From: Saprospiraceae bacterium
Lineage (GTDB): Bacteria > Bacteroidota > Bacteroidia > Chitinophagales > Saprospiraceae
Direction of reading: 5' to 3'
NCBI GenBank assembly: GCA_028279185.1
Contig: JANQSS010000070.1
Span: 35,880-99,879 of the forward strand
DNA: 64,000 bases
Positions within the stretch are counted from its first letter, which is position 1; each line of letters begins with the position of its first letter. A model generated the notes under the pieces. That model saw only the letters and a list, made by a program, of their open reading frames with translations, made no database searches and was not told the DNA's origin. Positions 34,613 through 45,510 of this stretch are shown piece by piece. The position numbers were made by a program, and so were the translations under genes.

Positions 34613-36982
34613 TTAACTCCCGCAAGATAGGCATCCCTCTTCCATCGTGCAAGCTTCACCCATCACTACTTCTTCAGCCACAGATGCGGAACCATTTGCC
34701 TCGACAAATTTCTTTTGATGTTTTTCTGAAAGCGTAAATTTAATTGGATCAACGGCAGCCTTAGATCGTAAGTAGTACATACCGGTTTTAAGTCCTTTTT
34801 TCCAGGCGTAAAAATGCATACTCGACAACTTACCAAATGTTGGGTTTTCAACGAATAAATTCAAACTTTGGCTTTGGCAAATAAAGGCACCCCGATCTGC
34901 AGCCATATCAATTATAGTTTTCTGGCTCAATTCCCACACAGTCTTATACATTTCTTTCAGTGTATCTGGAATTTCCTCGATATTTTGAATTGAACCATTG
35001 TTTAACATTAATTTCTCTTTCATTTCATTATCCCAAAGACCCAGTCCAATCAAGTCTTTCAGCAAATGTTTGTTGACGATAATATATTCACCAGACAACG
35101 TTCTTCGTGTATAAATATTCGATGTGTAAGGTTCGAAGCACTCGTTATTGCCGAGAATTTGCGAAGTTGATGCGGTTGGCATTGGAGCCAGTAAAAGGCT
35201 GTTGCGAATGCCATCCTTTTGAATTTTCTCTTTGAGAGCCGTCCAGTTCCATCTGCTTGAAGGTGTTACATTCCACATATCGAATTGCAACTCACCTTTA
35301 CTTGCTGGTGATCCTTCAAATGTTTGATAAGGGCCCTCTACTTCTGCGATGGCGCAACTTTCGGTCAAGGCTGCGAAATAGATTGTCTCAAAAATATCTT
35401 TATTTAGTTGCACTGCCTCGGGACTGTCAAAAGCGTGACGCATTAATATAAAAGCATCAGCTAAACCTTGCACACCGATTCCGATGGGACGGTGGCGCAT
35501 ATTCGAATTTTTCGCTTCCGGAATCGGATAATAATTAATATCAATAACCTTGTTTAAATTCCGTGTTATTACACGTGTAATTTCAAAGAGTTTATCGAAA
35601 TTAAAAACACCATTGTCTACGAATTTTGGCAATGAAATACTTGCCAAATTGCATACTGCCACCTCATCTTTATCCGTATATTCGATTATTTCGGTACATA
35701 AGTTACTGGACTTTATAGTGCCCAGATTCTTCTGATTTGACTTTTTATTAGCGGCATCTTTGTACAGGATGTACGGCGTTCCGGTTTCGGTTTGAGATTC
35801 CATAATTGCAAACCACAAATCCTGAGCTTTCACCTTCTTTCGAGCCCTACCCTCTTCTTCATATTTATGGTACAAGGCTTCAAATTCTCCACCATAACAA
35901 TCATCAAGGCCGGGGGCCTCATTTGGGCAAAATAGTGACCAATCCTCATCATTTTTCACACGTTCCATAAAGAGATCGGAAATCCACAATGCGTAAAATA
36001 AATCCCGTGCACGCATTTCCTCTTTTCCATGATTTTTCTTCAGATCCAAAAATTCAAAAATATCACTATGCCAAGGTTCAAGATAAACCGCGAAAGCACC
36101 TTTTCGCTTGCCTCCGCCCTGATCGACATATCGAGCCGTGTCGTTAAATACTTTCAACATGGGAACGATACCATTCGATGAACCACCTGTTCCTTTGATA
36201 TAACTTCCCTTTGCCCGAATGTTGTGAATACTAAGACCAATTCCGCCTGCAGACTGCGATATTTTAGCGCACCTTGAAAGTGTCTCGAAAATGCCTGAAA
36301 TACTATCTTCTGTCATACTTAGTAAAAAACATGACGATAGCTGTGGTTTTGGTGTCCCCGCATTGAACAACGTGGGTGTTGCGTGAACAAACCACTTTTC
36401 GGACATTAAGTTATATGTCTCAATTGCAGCATCGATATCTGCGCCGTGAATACCAACTGCTGCTCGAAGCAGCATATGCTGTGGTCGCTCAACTATTGTA
36501 CCATTCATCCGAAGAAGATATGATCGCTCTAAGGTTTTAAATCCAAAATAATCAAAACTGTAATCACGATCAAAAATTATAGCTGAATCAAGCCTATCTC
36601 GATTTTCTATGACAATGTCGTATGTCTCTTTCGATATTAATCCGGCAGCTTCATTTGTTTTAGGGTCTATGTAGTGATATAGTGCATCGATGGTTTGTGA
36701 AAAAGATTTGTTCGTGTTTTTGTGCAAATTTGATACAGCAATACGCGCCGCAAGCAATGCATAATCAGGATGTTGTGCTGCCATCGTCGCAGCTGTTTCT
36801 GCAGCGAGATTGTCAAGTTCAGATGTTGTAACGCCGTCGTATAAACCAAGAATAACTTTTTTTGCGATTTCGATATAGTGCACGTGATCTGTATCGAGAC
36901 CGTAACATAATTTTTTAATGCGCGCTGTGATTTTATCAAAACTCACGTCTTCGAGTCTTCCATTTCTTTTTTGTACTTGCAT
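34613..36982 (-). CDS. nrdA: Ribonucleoside-diphosphate reductase large subunit
   Basis: 789 aa, class Ia alpha subunit. Reduces ribonucleoside diphosphates to deoxy forms. An ATP-cone allosteric domain covers about 1-90 ([21 protein letters not shown]). The active site has SSCFLLSM near 217, NLCTEIIE near 426 (radical Cys, Glu) and AVCNLASI near 443. The C-terminal thiol relay is Cys784-x-x-Cys787 in GCLSCGS. It sits 64 bp behind nrdB on the minus strand and they form an operon. Confidence 0.97.
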   Translation of the reverse strand: MQVQKRNGRLEDVSFDKITARIKKLCYGLDTDHVHYIEIAKKVILGLYDGVTTSELDNLAAETAATMAAQHPDYALLAARIAVSNLHKNTNKSFSQTIDALYHYIDPKTNEAAGLISKETYDIVIENRDRLDSAIIFDRDYSFDYFGFKTLERSYLLRMNGTIVERPQHMLLRAAVGIHGADIDAAIETYNLMSEKWFVHATPTLFNAGTPKPQLSSCFLLSMTEDSISGIFETLSRCAKISQSAGGIGLSIHNIRAKGSYIKGTGGSSNGIVPMLKVFNDTARYVDQGGGKRKGAFAVYLEPWHSDIFEFLDLKKNHGKEEMRARDLFYALWISDLFMERVKNDEDWSLFCPNEAPGLDDCYGGEFEALYHKYEEEGRARKKVKAQDLWFAIMESQTETGTPYILYKDAANKKSNQKNLGTIKSSNLCTEIIEYTDKDEVAVCNLASISLPKFVDNGVFNFDKLFEITRVITRNLNKVIDINYYPIPEAKNSNMRHRPIGIGVQGLADAFILMRHAFDSPEAVQLNKDIFETIYFAALTESCAIAEVEGPYQTFEGSPASKGELQFDMWNVTPSSRWNWTALKEKIQKDGIRNSLLLAPMPTASTSQILGNNECFEPYTSNIYTRRTLSGEYIIVNKHLLKDLIGLGLWDNEMKEKLMLNNGSIQNIEEIPDTLKEMYKTVWELSQKTIIDMAADRGAFICQSQSLNLFVENPTFGKLSSMHFYAWKKGLKTGMYYLRSKAAVDPIKFTLSEKHQKKFVEANGSASVAEEVVMGEACTMEEGCLSCGS

Positions 36983-37046
36983 TTGACTAGAGGTATAGGT
37001 ATATGTCGATAAATATTTTTTTAATTAATTAAAAGAGGTGAAGATT

Positions 37047-38024
37047 TTAGAAGTCTTCGTCGAGTGTAAATACTTGCTCCTCCCGGCTTGAACTGACACC
37101 GGCTTTGCGATAATCACCAACTCGCTTTTCGAAAAAATTGGTTTTCCCTTGTAAGGAAATCATTTCCATCCATGGGAATGGATTTTCAACATTAAACTCG
37201 CGTTGATTTCCAAGCGCCACCAACAATCTATCTGCGACGAACTCAATGTATTGACACATCAAATCCGCATTCATCCCGATTAATTTTACGGGAAGTGAAT
37301 CAGAGACAAATTCTTTTTCGATACGAACCGCATCCAAAATGATTTCAGAAATTACGGACTTATCCAATTTATGGATGATATGTTTATTATAAAGTAGGCA
37401 AGCAAAATCACAATGCATGCCTTCGTCACGTGATATCAATTCATTTGAAAAACAAAGTCCAGGCATCAACCCTCGTTTTTTCAGCCAAAAGATTGAGCAA
37501 AAAGAACCGGAGAAGAAAATACCCTCAACGGCAGCAAAAGCAATTAAGCGCTCGGCAAAGGATCCATTTTCAATCCATCGCAGCGCCCAGTTAGCCTTCT
37601 TCTGAACACAGGGTAAATGTTCAATCGCGTTGAATAGATAGTCTTTTTCTTTAGTGTCACTAATGTAGGTGTCGATTAGTAGTGAGTAAGTCTCGGAGTG
37701 GATGTTCTCCATCATAATTTGAAAGCCATAGAAAAACTTGGCTTCTGTATATTGTACTTCACTGACGAAGTTTTCGGCTAAGTTTTCATTTACAATACCA
37801 TCACTGGCTGCAAAAAAGGCTAAGACATGTTTAATGAAATGTCGCTCGTCATCATTGAGTCGTTCATTCCAGTCGTTCAGATCTCCGGAAAGATCAATTT
37901 CTTCAGCAGTCCAAAAGGACGCCTCGCTGTTTTTGTAAAACTTCCATATGTCATCATGTTGAATTGGAAAGATGACAAATCGTCCAGGGTTGTCTTGCAG
38001 AATAGGTTCAATCATTTCACTCAT
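37047..38024 (-). CDS. nrdB: Ribonucleoside-diphosphate reductase small subunit
   Basis: 325 aa, di-iron tyrosyl-radical subunit. Unlike E. coli NrdB it reads like the eukaryotic R2: [17 protein letters not shown], then [19 protein letters not shown] (radical Tyr in FYGFQ), [18 protein letters not shown] and [11 protein letters not shown] (Glu and His ligands). The C-terminal tail FTLDEDF is the NrdA-docking peptide. It is first in the operon with nrdA; a perfect DnaA box lies about 225 bp upstream. Confidence 0.97.
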   Translation of the reverse strand: MSEMIEPILQDNPGRFVIFPIQHDDIWKFYKNSEASFWTAEEIDLSGDLNDWNERLNDDERHFIKHVLAFFAASDGIVNENLAENFVSEVQYTEAKFFYGFQIMMENIHSETYSLLIDTYISDTKEKDYLFNAIEHLPCVQKKANWALRWIENGSFAERLIAFAAVEGIFFSGSFCSIFWLKKRGLMPGLCFSNELISRDEGMHCDFACLLYNKHIIHKLDKSVISEIILDAVRIEKEFVSDSLPVKLIGMNADLMCQYIEFVADRLLVALGNQREFNVENPFPWMEMISLQGKTNFFEKRVGDYRKAGVSSSREEQVFTLDEDF

Positions 38025-38343
38025 CTCATTTCGTTTTTCTTGGTTTGGAAAATGGCTTATATTATATTTTTTTATAATCTGTTTTTTAGAGCAAAAAAAT
38101 TCAGTAATTCATAACCTCTTGATTAAGAGTTGCATTACTGATTGTTGCGATATGTTTGAAATAGTATCGCTAGATGTAATTACCTCGAAAGGTGACTGCA
38201 AGTTAGATAAAAAAAAGTTCTAATATGTTAGGAGTTTTTGCACACCGTGTGGATAACTTTCGGATTGCTTTGGGGGCCAGACTTTTACGTAATTAAAAAA
38301 GTTTATGCGTTGTGGACAGCGGCCAGGAATGTTTGCAAATTCC
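38025..38343. other. 319-bp region between corA and nrdB
   Basis: Noncoding, carries the nrdBA promoter on the minus strand. Holds one perfect DnaA box (38248-38256) and, about 60 bp further, TTGTGGACA, a related but imperfect 9-mer. I did not find an NrdR-box pair. No gene. Confidence 0.4.
38248..38256 (-). promoter_or_regulatory. Perfect DnaA box upstream of nrdBA
   Basis: TGTGGATAA, the reverse complement of TTATCCACA, located in the upstream region of nrdBA. In E. coli DnaA binds such boxes at nrdAB. A single perfect 9-mer in a 319-bp gap has a low chance probability (of the order of 0.2 per cent), but one site alone is not proof. Confidence 0.5.
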
Positions 38344-39294
38344 TTAAAAGAGTCTTTTACGATGGAAAAACCAGACCAATAAAATGCTAAAAATAAGTGA
38401 GGCGACCAGGACGATGTAAAATGCATACGGGCTATTCTCAAGTGGTAAATTTTTTAGGTTCATTCCATAGAAACTCGCTACCAAAGTTGGCACCATTAAA
38501 ACGATGGTTACAATCGTCAGGCGCTGAATAAAACTATTCAAGTTGTTTGAGACAATTGATGCATAAGCCTCCATCGTGCCTGATAAGATGTTCGTGTGTA
38601 CATTGGCCATCTCCAACGCCTGACTGTTATCAATGATAATGTCTTCAAAAAAATCACTTAAGGTTTCATCTTGTTGAATACGCAAGAAATCGGTCCGCTT
38701 CATTTTCATCTTCACCAATTCATTCGAGGACAAAGAATTGACAAAGTAGACCAAACTTTTTTCTATGCGCAGCAATTGTTTCAACTCGGCATTACGCGAG
38801 CTATCGTATAATTCATTCTCGATGATGTGGCGCTTGAGGTTTAGTTTTTTTAGTGAGTCTAGATAATGCAAAACAATTTGATCAAATATCTGGAGAACAA
38901 ATTTTCGTTCGTCACTAAGCTGAAAGTTCCGAATCCGCCCTTCCAAAAATCGATTGAGTACTTCATTATCCTTAGGCGATATGGTGACTACATTCTCAGG
39001 TGTCAAGATGATACCTATCGGTACAGTGATGTAAATCGCTTCATTCTCTTGTTCGCTGTTGTTAAAGTACGCTGTATTAACAACTATAAGTCGGATATCA
39101 TCTTCTCGATCATACCGCGATCGCTCATCGATATCAAGTGAATCAGAAAGAAAGTCGGTTGGAATGTTCAGGCGGCTCGACAACTCCTTGAGCTCGGCCA
39201 TTTCGATTGGTGGACTTATGTTCACCCAGCATGAAGGCGTTAACTCCTCGAGCTCCACCAAACGGTTGGCTTCTTGTGTATAGTAACGAATCAT
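38344..39294 (-). CDS. corA: CorA-family magnesium/divalent cation transporter
   Basis: 316 aa. A long soluble N-terminal part precedes two C-terminal transmembrane helices. The invariant GMN signature appears in SFYGMNLKNLP near residue 280, followed by the last helix (AFYIVLVASLIFSILLVWFF) and a basic tail. It mediates Mg or related divalent cation uptake as a pentamer. Single gene; upstream of nrdB on the same strand but separated by 319 bp, so probably not co-transcribed. Confidence 0.94.
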   Translation of the reverse strand: MIRYYTQEANRLVELEELTPSCWVNISPPIEMAELKELSSRLNIPTDFLSDSLDIDERSRYDREDDIRLIVVNTAYFNNSEQENEAIYITVPIGIILTPENVVTISPKDNEVLNRFLEGRIRNFQLSDERKFVLQIFDQIVLHYLDSLKKLNLKRHIIENELYDSSRNAELKQLLRIEKSLVYFVNSLSSNELVKMKMKRTDFLRIQQDETLSDFFEDIIIDNSQALEMANVHTNILSGTMEAYASIVSNNLNSFIQRLTIVTIVLMVPTLVASFYGMNLKNLPLENSPYAFYIVLVASLIFSILLVWFFHRKRLF

Positions 39295-39392
39295 AACTGG
39301 GCACTTCCATATTAAAGATTAATGGCTTTAACGCGCGCAAGATAGAGAAAAAAGGTTGGGCCGGTTAGCATTCCACCTGAATTCGATATCCA

Positions 39393-40016
39393 TCATACTG
39401 TGAAGTTCAAACTGTTGAATGACGAATTGACTCCCGCCAAAAGTGTATTGGTCTGACGTGATACATACAAGGATTCAAGGAATTCAGCCTGTTGCTCATA
39501 ATTGAGTTTCCAAAGTCCAGCTTGGCCATTTAAAATATCGTAATGATCTTCTATTGCACCAAAATCGTAGCCGGCTTTCGAGGTTTGAGCCTTCAAGCAT
39601 CTTGGTATATAAACGAGCCCAACTTGTTGATATTGATAGATATGCGTCAGTTCATGAATTAATAATGCGTCAGACATGACGGTGTTAAAGTTCACTTGGT
39701 TTGCCGTTACAAAAGCAATATTCATCCTTTCAGCAATGCGGGATATAGGATTTAGTCTAACTGCATCCAAATCAATTAAATCACCAAACATCGATCGCGC
39801 AATCTCACATTCATGGGATGTTAGCTTCCTCGTCTTACGAGATTGCAGTATAAATTGGATAAAATGACCAAGGCCCAGGATGTGAAGTATGCCTACGACT
39901 AACTCAAATGGCCAAAATACGACAGTCATCCATGAATAGATGTGGATTATACGTGGCAAATTAAAAAGCAAAAAAAACTGTCTTACTCTTTTATAAAATT
40001 TCAACCAACCGACCAT
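39393..40016 (-). CDS. Membrane protein with HExxH peptidase-like motif
   Basis: 207 aa. One or two hydrophobic segments in the first 55 residues (MTVVFWPFELVVGILHILGLG). Then a zinc-metalloprotease-like centre: ALLIHELTHIYQYQQVG (H-E-x-x-H) near residue 125, with a possible third ligand in NYEQQAEFLE near 185. This pattern resembles DUF4157-like proteins. Active protease status is unproven. It sits alone, 98 bp upstream of corA on the same strand. Confidence 0.7.
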   Translation of the reverse strand: MVGWLKFYKRVRQFFLLFNLPRIIHIYSWMTVVFWPFELVVGILHILGLGHFIQFILQSRKTRKLTSHECEIARSMFGDLIDLDAVRLNPISRIAERMNIAFVTANQVNFNTVMSDALLIHELTHIYQYQQVGLVYIPRCLKAQTSKAGYDFGAIEDHYDILNGQAGLWKLNYEQQAEFLESLYVSRQTNTLLAGVNSSFNSLNFTV

Positions 40017-40223
40017 AACAAGGCCAAGTTAACAGAATTGCTTCCATCTTTCGATTAAGTAAATTGAAAATTAGCATTTTACACATTTGAATAAAACTTA
40101 TAATCTTCATTTGCATTTATCCAAACAACGTTTGTCCAATTCTTTAAACCAAATATTGTTAAAATAAATATCGTAAGTACAGCATTTTCTTTCTATTACA
40201 TATTATGAATAATAATAATGTAT

Positions 40224-40251
40224 TATATTTGTGTTTATAACGTTATAAACA
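40224..40251 (+). promoter_or_regulatory. Promoter with an overlapping 20-bp palindrome upstream of the amidase gene
   Basis: Exact -7 element TATATTTG at 40224-40231. It is followed without gap by the perfect palindrome TGTTTATAACGTTATAAACA (40232-40251), which would cover the transcription start site (about 40235). A 20-bp perfect palindrome at this spot is a strong candidate operator. The leader to the ATG at 40270 is about 35 nt. No -33 TTG was found, which suits a regulated or activator-dependent promoter. Confidence 0.6.
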
Positions 40252-40269
40252 TCAACTCAACACGACCTC

Positions 40270-41922
40270 ATGAAGACGTTTCTTTCTTTTCTATTCTCAG
40301 CGCTGTTTATTTTTCCGATGGCCCAAGGGTACAATGAATCTAATTTCATAGATCACCATAAAATCAAAGCCAAACGTGGGGACGGTGTCATTAAATTGCT
40401 AAAGAAGTATGACCTGATCTCCCATCAATGCAATATCGACGCATTTTATGAAATAAATGGAATGAAGAAGAAAGATGTTTTATATGCCGGGAGCGAGTAC
40501 AAGATGCCGATATCGATATATCAGTATAATAAACAAAGTATCAGATCAACAATAGGAAAGGATGACTGGGACCTGGCAAAAAAGATCGCCGCTTACAATC
40601 GAGTATTACGAGATAAAAAAATAAAGCGAACCTATTACCTGGAGGACGCCGTCCTCTATGTTCCGGTTCATATGATGGATTGTTTCATACCTGGAAAAGT
40701 AAAAGGCGAACGTGTTGGACCAGAGGTTGATGAGAAGAAAACCGCATCGTTAAGCAAAGAGGTCACGGCCAATCCTTCATCACAAGCTAAAGAAGAAAAA
40801 GTATCATCATTTGAGCATGTCGCCACAAAGGCCAAAAAGGGCGATGGTGTATTTCATTTGCTTAAGCGTTATGGACTATCCAGCAATTCTTGTAATCAAA
40901 AGGCCTTTTACAAGATTAATGGTCTAAAAGAGGGCAAAGGACTTTACGCAGGTAAGACATATCATCTGCCAATTCGCATTTATACCTATAATAGAGAAAG
41001 TATTCGGTCCACCGTAGGTCGCGATGATTGGGATATGGCTCGAGCGATAGCCGCTTATAATCGCTCCCTCGTGGATAATGGATTGAAAAAGAATTATTAC
41101 ATGGAGGATGCCATTTTGTACGTGCCCTTCCACTTTTTAGGATGTCCTGAAGGCGAAAAAATAAACAAGGATAACAAGGTAGTCGCGGAGGAAAAAAAAG
41201 TATACCTAACAAACAGTTTATATGGCAAACACGCGCGGTTTGAAAAAGAATCCGATGACTTAAAAGATGAGGCTTATTATGTTATAAGTGGACATGGAGG
41301 ACCCGATCCGGGCGCAATGTGCACGCATGGAAAATCAGCGTTGTGTGAAGACGAATATGCCTATGATGTCAGTCTTCGGCTTGCCCGAAAGTTGGAAGCC
41401 AATGGAGCAAAAGTCTTTATGATCATTCAAGATAAAAATGATGGTATACGAGATTATCCGCTTCTGCCCTTGGATTACGATGAAGTCTGCATGACAGGTG
41501 AGGCCATACCGAGAAAACAAATTCATCGTCTAAAACAACGTGTTGTGGCAGCAAATAATGCCTATCGGAAATCCAAAGGCAAGTACAAAAAGCATAAATT
41601 AGTTTCTATTCATGTAGATTCTCGTCCTACGCACAAACGACAAGATGTATTCTTTTATCACTGCCCAGGAAGTGAAACAGGAAAGAAATTAGCAAATAAT
41701 ATTCAAGATGTATTTCGGAAGAAATATAAAATACACCGCAAAAATGGTGCTTATCATGGGACGGTATCGGAACGTGGTCTGTACGTCTTACGTCACACTG
41801 ATCCAGTAGCTGTTTTCGTAGAATTGGCTAACATCAGAAATCACATGGATCAAAAAAGAATTATCGTTCCTTCTCAACGACAGACATTGGCCAATTGGTT
41901 GTATGAGGGTTTAACGAAGTAA
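40270..41922 (+). CDS. N-acetylmuramoyl-L-alanine amidase with duplicated N-terminal module
   Basis: 550 aa, exported (MKTFLSFLFSALFIFPMAQG). Two copies of a 105-residue module occupy residues 34-138 and 187-291, each with GDGV, FY-x-ING, YAG, a Tyr-Asn plus SIRST, DDWD and AAYNR. The C-terminal Amidase_3 domain (about 335-550) has the zinc ligands His342 (SGHGGPDPGA), Glu362 (CEDEYAYD), His448 (SIHVDS) and catalytic Glu518 (FVELANIRN). It cleaves peptidoglycan stem peptides from MurNAc. The modules resemble LysM in spirit but are longer; probably cell-wall binding. The DNA for the modules is 40369-40683 and 40828-41142. Confidence 0.9.
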   Translation: MKTFLSFLFSALFIFPMAQGYNESNFIDHHKIKAKRGDGVIKLLKKYDLISHQCNIDAFYEINGMKKKDVLYAGSEYKMPISIYQYNKQSIRSTIGKDDWDLAKKIAAYNRVLRDKKIKRTYYLEDAVLYVPVHMMDCFIPGKVKGERVGPEVDEKKTASLSKEVTANPSSQAKEEKVSSFEHVATKAKKGDGVFHLLKRYGLSSNSCNQKAFYKINGLKEGKGLYAGKTYHLPIRIYTYNRESIRSTVGRDDWDMARAIAAYNRSLVDNGLKKNYYMEDAILYVPFHFLGCPEGEKINKDNKVVAEEKKVYLTNSLYGKHARFEKESDDLKDEAYYVISGHGGPDPGAMCTHGKSALCEDEYAYDVSLRLARKLEANGAKVFMIIQDKNDGIRDYPLLPLDYDEVCMTGEAIPRKQIHRLKQRVVAANNAYRKSKGKYKKHKLVSIHVDSRPTHKRQDVFFYHCPGSETGKKLANNIQDVFRKKYKIHRKNGAYHGTVSERGLYVLRHTDPVAVFVELANIRNHMDQKRIIVPSQRQTLANWLYEGLTK

Positions 41923-41995
41923 GTATACTAATTGGGATGTTGAATGGTAACGTTGGGGGTAAATCTTAAGGTGTTTAACGTACGAAACTAAATTC

Positions 41996-42730
41996 TCAAT
42001 CAGCTACGATCTGAATCTCCGTACCGAATATTCCAAAGACATCGAAGTAAACTATTGATATACTTTCTAGAATTCGTAAAGGATCGCATGATCTGAAATC
42101 AGTTATTCGTTTAACAAAACCGTTATCGTTGAACCCCAATTTGATCAGTCTTCGCTTCGCATGCCGCGTTAAATAACTATCCAGATTTGCTATTGACGAT
42201 GCATCGAATCTAAGGATAAGATCTTCCTTTTCATGCTTTAACGTTAAATAAACCCGGTCAGGCACGATTTCGAGTTGCACCCTTGTGATCTTGCTATGTG
42301 CCATTAAATCGAGCAATCCCAAAATGTTATCACTCTCGTCTCTGCTCACCACCGCTACAGCATGCAGTCTTCCAAGCTCTTCTCTGGCCTTTTCAATTAA
42401 TCTCTTTGACGCATCATCGAAATGTTTTGCTAATTGCTGCCGTATTTTTTCATCGGTATATTGCAATCCCAATTGGTTATTTCCCAGGTTTTGTTTCAAC
42501 CTTGAAATCCGCTTATTAACTTCAAAGATCTTTTCGTAGTTAGGATTCTGAAGACATTTCAGTGTGAATAATTTTCGTTCCGAATTACGAAGAGGTTTTG
42601 AATATTCGTGAGCACCCTGAAAGTCTCTTTCTGCTATACATTGTTCCATTAACGCCGTGAGATGGTCAACTTCAGATTGAGCGTGTTTAATGAGCAGTTC
42701 TAAATCAGAATGCATATATCCGTATGACAA
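41996..42730 (-). CDS. Uncharacterised protein downstream of clpB
   Basis: 244 aa, no signal peptide. The first half is helical and charged, likely coiled coil (LELLIKHAQSEVDHL ... YSKPLRNSERKLFTLKCL); the second half is mixed alpha-beta (ITRVQLEIVPDRVYLTLKHEKEDLILRFD). It starts 8 bp past the clpB stop on the same strand, so the two are probably co-transcribed. No family recognised; role in proteostasis is inference from position only. Confidence 0.6.
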   Translation of the reverse strand: MSYGYMHSDLELLIKHAQSEVDHLTALMEQCIAERDFQGAHEYSKPLRNSERKLFTLKCLQNPNYEKIFEVNKRISRLKQNLGNNQLGLQYTDEKIRQQLAKHFDDASKRLIEKAREELGRLHAVAVVSRDESDNILGLLDLMAHSKITRVQLEIVPDRVYLTLKHEKEDLILRFDASSIANLDSYLTRHAKRRLIKLGFNDNGFVKRITDFRSCDPLRILESISIVYFDVFGIFGTEIQIVAD

Positions 42731-42738
42731 GAAATTAA

Positions 42739-45510
42739 TTATTCCAATTCGCCGGCACCAATATCCTGATCTTTTTTAACCTCCTCAACCGCCTTTTCTA
42801 AGTCTGCCGTTGCTTTTTTTAGCTTTTCAACTTTTTTATCTTCCTTCTTTTTGGCCGGGACATTACTATCTTTTTTTATTTCCATGATTTTATCCCAATC
42901 ATCCGGGCGCTGATCTGTGTATGTCAGTTTATTTTTGTCCACATGTACATAAATGGTTTCTCCCGGCGCAAATTCGCCGCTCAAAACTTGTTTCGCTAAT
43001 TCATTGACGAGATCGTGTTGAATCACCCTTTTCATCGGGCGTGCACCAAATTGGGGGTCGTAGCCTAAGTCCGCAAGATGTGTCATGGCGGCATCACTAA
43101 TTTCCATTTTAAGTTCTTGCAGCTTCAAATTTTTATGGACCTTGCGCATCATGAGGCCTGCAATTTTCTTTATTTCTTCCCTAGTGAGGGGTTGAAACAT
43201 TATTTTGTCATCGATGCGATTGAGAAATTCAGGTCGTAAGTTTTCTTTCAATTTTTCAAAAACTTCTTCCTTTGTCGACTGAATAATATCCTCTCGATGG
43301 TCGTCACCAACATGCTCCAGATCTTCGAAGTTCTCCAGAATAATTTCGGCCGCCATATTCGACGTCATGATAATTATGCAGTTTTTAAAGCTTGCTACCC
43401 TACCTCGATTATCGGTTAATCGTCCGTCATCCAACACCTGCAATAATACATTAAAGGTATCCGGATGGGCTTTTTCAATTTCATCTAACAGGATGATCGA
43501 ATACGGTCTTCGACGCACGGCTTCCGTTAATTGTCCACCTTCTTCATATCCGACGTATCCCGGAGGGGCTCCCACCAGGCGGGAGACAGAATGTCGCTCC
43601 TGATACTCCGACATATCTATTCGAGTGATGGCATTTTCATCATCGAAGAGCACTTCAGCCAATGTTTTCGCCAGTTCCGTTTTTCCGACACCCGTGGGCC
43701 CAAGGAAGATAAACGAACCGATAGGTCGTTTCGTATCCTGCAACCCAGCTCTTGACCTTCTAATTGCATCACTCACAGCAACTACAGCTTCACGTTGTCC
43801 AATCAGTCGTTTTCCAATTTCATTTTCCAGATTTAATAGACGAATTTTTTCCGATTTCATCATTTTTGTCACCGGAATTCCTGTCCATCGGGCCACAATG
43901 TCTGCAACATCATTAGCCGTTACTTCTTCATTTGTAAACCTATTTTCCTCGGGCACCCCATCCAACTTTTCTTCAGCCGCCTTCAATCGCGCATGAGCCT
44001 CTTTCAAATCTCCATATTTAATTTTAGCCACCTCTTCAAAATCGCTTTCGCGTTCTGCTACCTCTGCATTATGCTCTAATTCATCAATTTCCTTTTTAAT
44101 CGATGTAATGGAGTCAACAATTTCTTTTTCATTTCGCCACATTGCTCGTAGCGAGTCACGTTTTTCCTTTGCATTTGCGACTTGTTCATTCAATTCTTTT
44201 AACTTTTTCTCGTCGTGTTCTTTTTTAATGAACTCCCGCTCAATTTCCAATTGTGTAACTTTTCGATCCCACTCATCAATTTCCTCAGGCACACTATCCA
44301 ATTCCAATCGTAATTTTGCAGCAGACTCATCTATTAAATCAATAGCTTTATCAGGTAATGCTCTGTCGGGAATGTATCGATGTGACAACTGAGCCGCAGC
44401 CACAAGTGCTTCATCGAGAATTTCCATCTTATGATACATTTCATAGCGCTCTTGAATACCGCGAAGGATAGAAACTGTATCCTCCACACTCGGCTCTTCG
44501 ACTAAAACGGTCTGGAAACGACGAACGAGTGCCTTGTCTTTTTCGAAGTACTTTTGATATTCGTCAAGTGTTGTGGCGCCGATAGTGCGTAATTCGCCTC
44601 TTGCCAATGCGGGTTTCAGAATATTGGCAGCGTCCATTGCACCATTTCCGCCACCGGCACCAATTAAGGTGTGAATTTCATCAACGAATAATATTATTTC
44701 CCCATTGGCATTCCCAACTTCTTTAATGACGGCTTTCAACCGTTCTTCGAATTCTCCTTTATATTTTGCTCCGGCAATTAATGAGGCTATATCAAGTGTA
44801 TAAATTTTCTTTGAAGCCAAATTTTCCGGAACATCTCCATTGACAATGCGCCAGGCAATTCCCTCCACAATAGCCGTCTTTCCTACTCCAGCCTCTCCAA
44901 TCAAAATAGGATTATTTTTTTTGCGTCTACTAAGAATGTGCATCAGTCGGCGAATCTCCTCATCTCTTCCAACAATGGGATCTAATTCACCGCTCTCTGC
45001 ACGAGCATTGAGATTAATTGCAAATTTGGCCAGCACATTAAATTGTTCGTCTGCGGATGGTGACGTTACTTTTTCACCCTTACGTAACTCTATAATTGCT
45101 TTTTTCAACTCCTCCAAACTTGCACCCTCTTCCAATAGGAGTTGTGCGGCTCGTGACTTACCTTTCAAGATACCCATAAGCATGAGTTCTAAGGATATAT
45201 AGTCATCACCAAATTCCTGCATCAATTTTTTAGCATTGGACAAGGCTTTGTTTGCGTCATCCGTCAGGTACTGCTTTACGTCACCCTTGACTTTCGGCAA
45301 GCGGTTGATCTCTACATTCAATTTATCACGAAGTCGTGAGGCATTTACTCCTAACTTTCCTGATAAATAATTCAAAAGGTGTTCATCCGTTTCCATCATT
45401 CCACGAAGTAAATGGGATGTATCAACGGCCTGCTGATTATACCCCTTGGCAATTTCCTGTGCCTTGAGGATGGCGTCCTGAGCCTTTATCGTAAAATTGT
45501 CGTATGTCAT
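42739..45510 (-). CDS. clpB: ClpB disaggregase with lysine-rich C-terminal extension
   Basis: 923 aa, about 50-60 longer than usual ClpB. Clp-N domain at 1-150. First AAA+ with Walker [10 protein letters not shown] near 205 and Walker B VDEIHTL. The ClpB-specific middle coiled coil is at about 410-525. Second AAA+ with GPTGVGKTE near 610 and DEIEKAHPD. ClpB-like end near 865, then an extra Lys/Glu-rich tail ([20 protein letters not shown]). An ATP-dependent chaperone that rescues aggregates with DnaK. No heat-shock (CIRCE-like) element was seen upstream. Confidence 0.96.
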   Translation of the reverse strand: MTYDNFTIKAQDAILKAQEIAKGYNQQAVDTSHLLRGMMETDEHLLNYLSGKLGVNASRLRDKLNVEINRLPKVKGDVKQYLTDDANKALSNAKKLMQEFGDDYISLELMLMGILKGKSRAAQLLLEEGASLEELKKAIIELRKGEKVTSPSADEQFNVLAKFAINLNARAESGELDPIVGRDEEIRRLMHILSRRKKNNPILIGEAGVGKTAIVEGIAWRIVNGDVPENLASKKIYTLDIASLIAGAKYKGEFEERLKAVIKEVGNANGEIILFVDEIHTLIGAGGGNGAMDAANILKPALARGELRTIGATTLDEYQKYFEKDKALVRRFQTVLVEEPSVEDTVSILRGIQERYEMYHKMEILDEALVAAAQLSHRYIPDRALPDKAIDLIDESAAKLRLELDSVPEEIDEWDRKVTQLEIEREFIKKEHDEKKLKELNEQVANAKEKRDSLRAMWRNEKEIVDSITSIKKEIDELEHNAEVAERESDFEEVAKIKYGDLKEAHARLKAAEEKLDGVPEENRFTNEEVTANDVADIVARWTGIPVTKMMKSEKIRLLNLENEIGKRLIGQREAVVAVSDAIRRSRAGLQDTKRPIGSFIFLGPTGVGKTELAKTLAEVLFDDENAITRIDMSEYQERHSVSRLVGAPPGYVGYEEGGQLTEAVRRRPYSIILLDEIEKAHPDTFNVLLQVLDDGRLTDNRGRVASFKNCIIIMTSNMAAEIILENFEDLEHVGDDHREDIIQSTKEEVFEKLKENLRPEFLNRIDDKIMFQPLTREEIKKIAGLMMRKVHKNLKLQELKMEISDAAMTHLADLGYDPQFGARPMKRVIQHDLVNELAKQVLSGEFAPGETIYVHVDKNKLTYTDQRPDDWDKIMEIKKDSNVPAKKKEDKKVEKLKKATADLEKAVEEVKKDQDIGAGELE

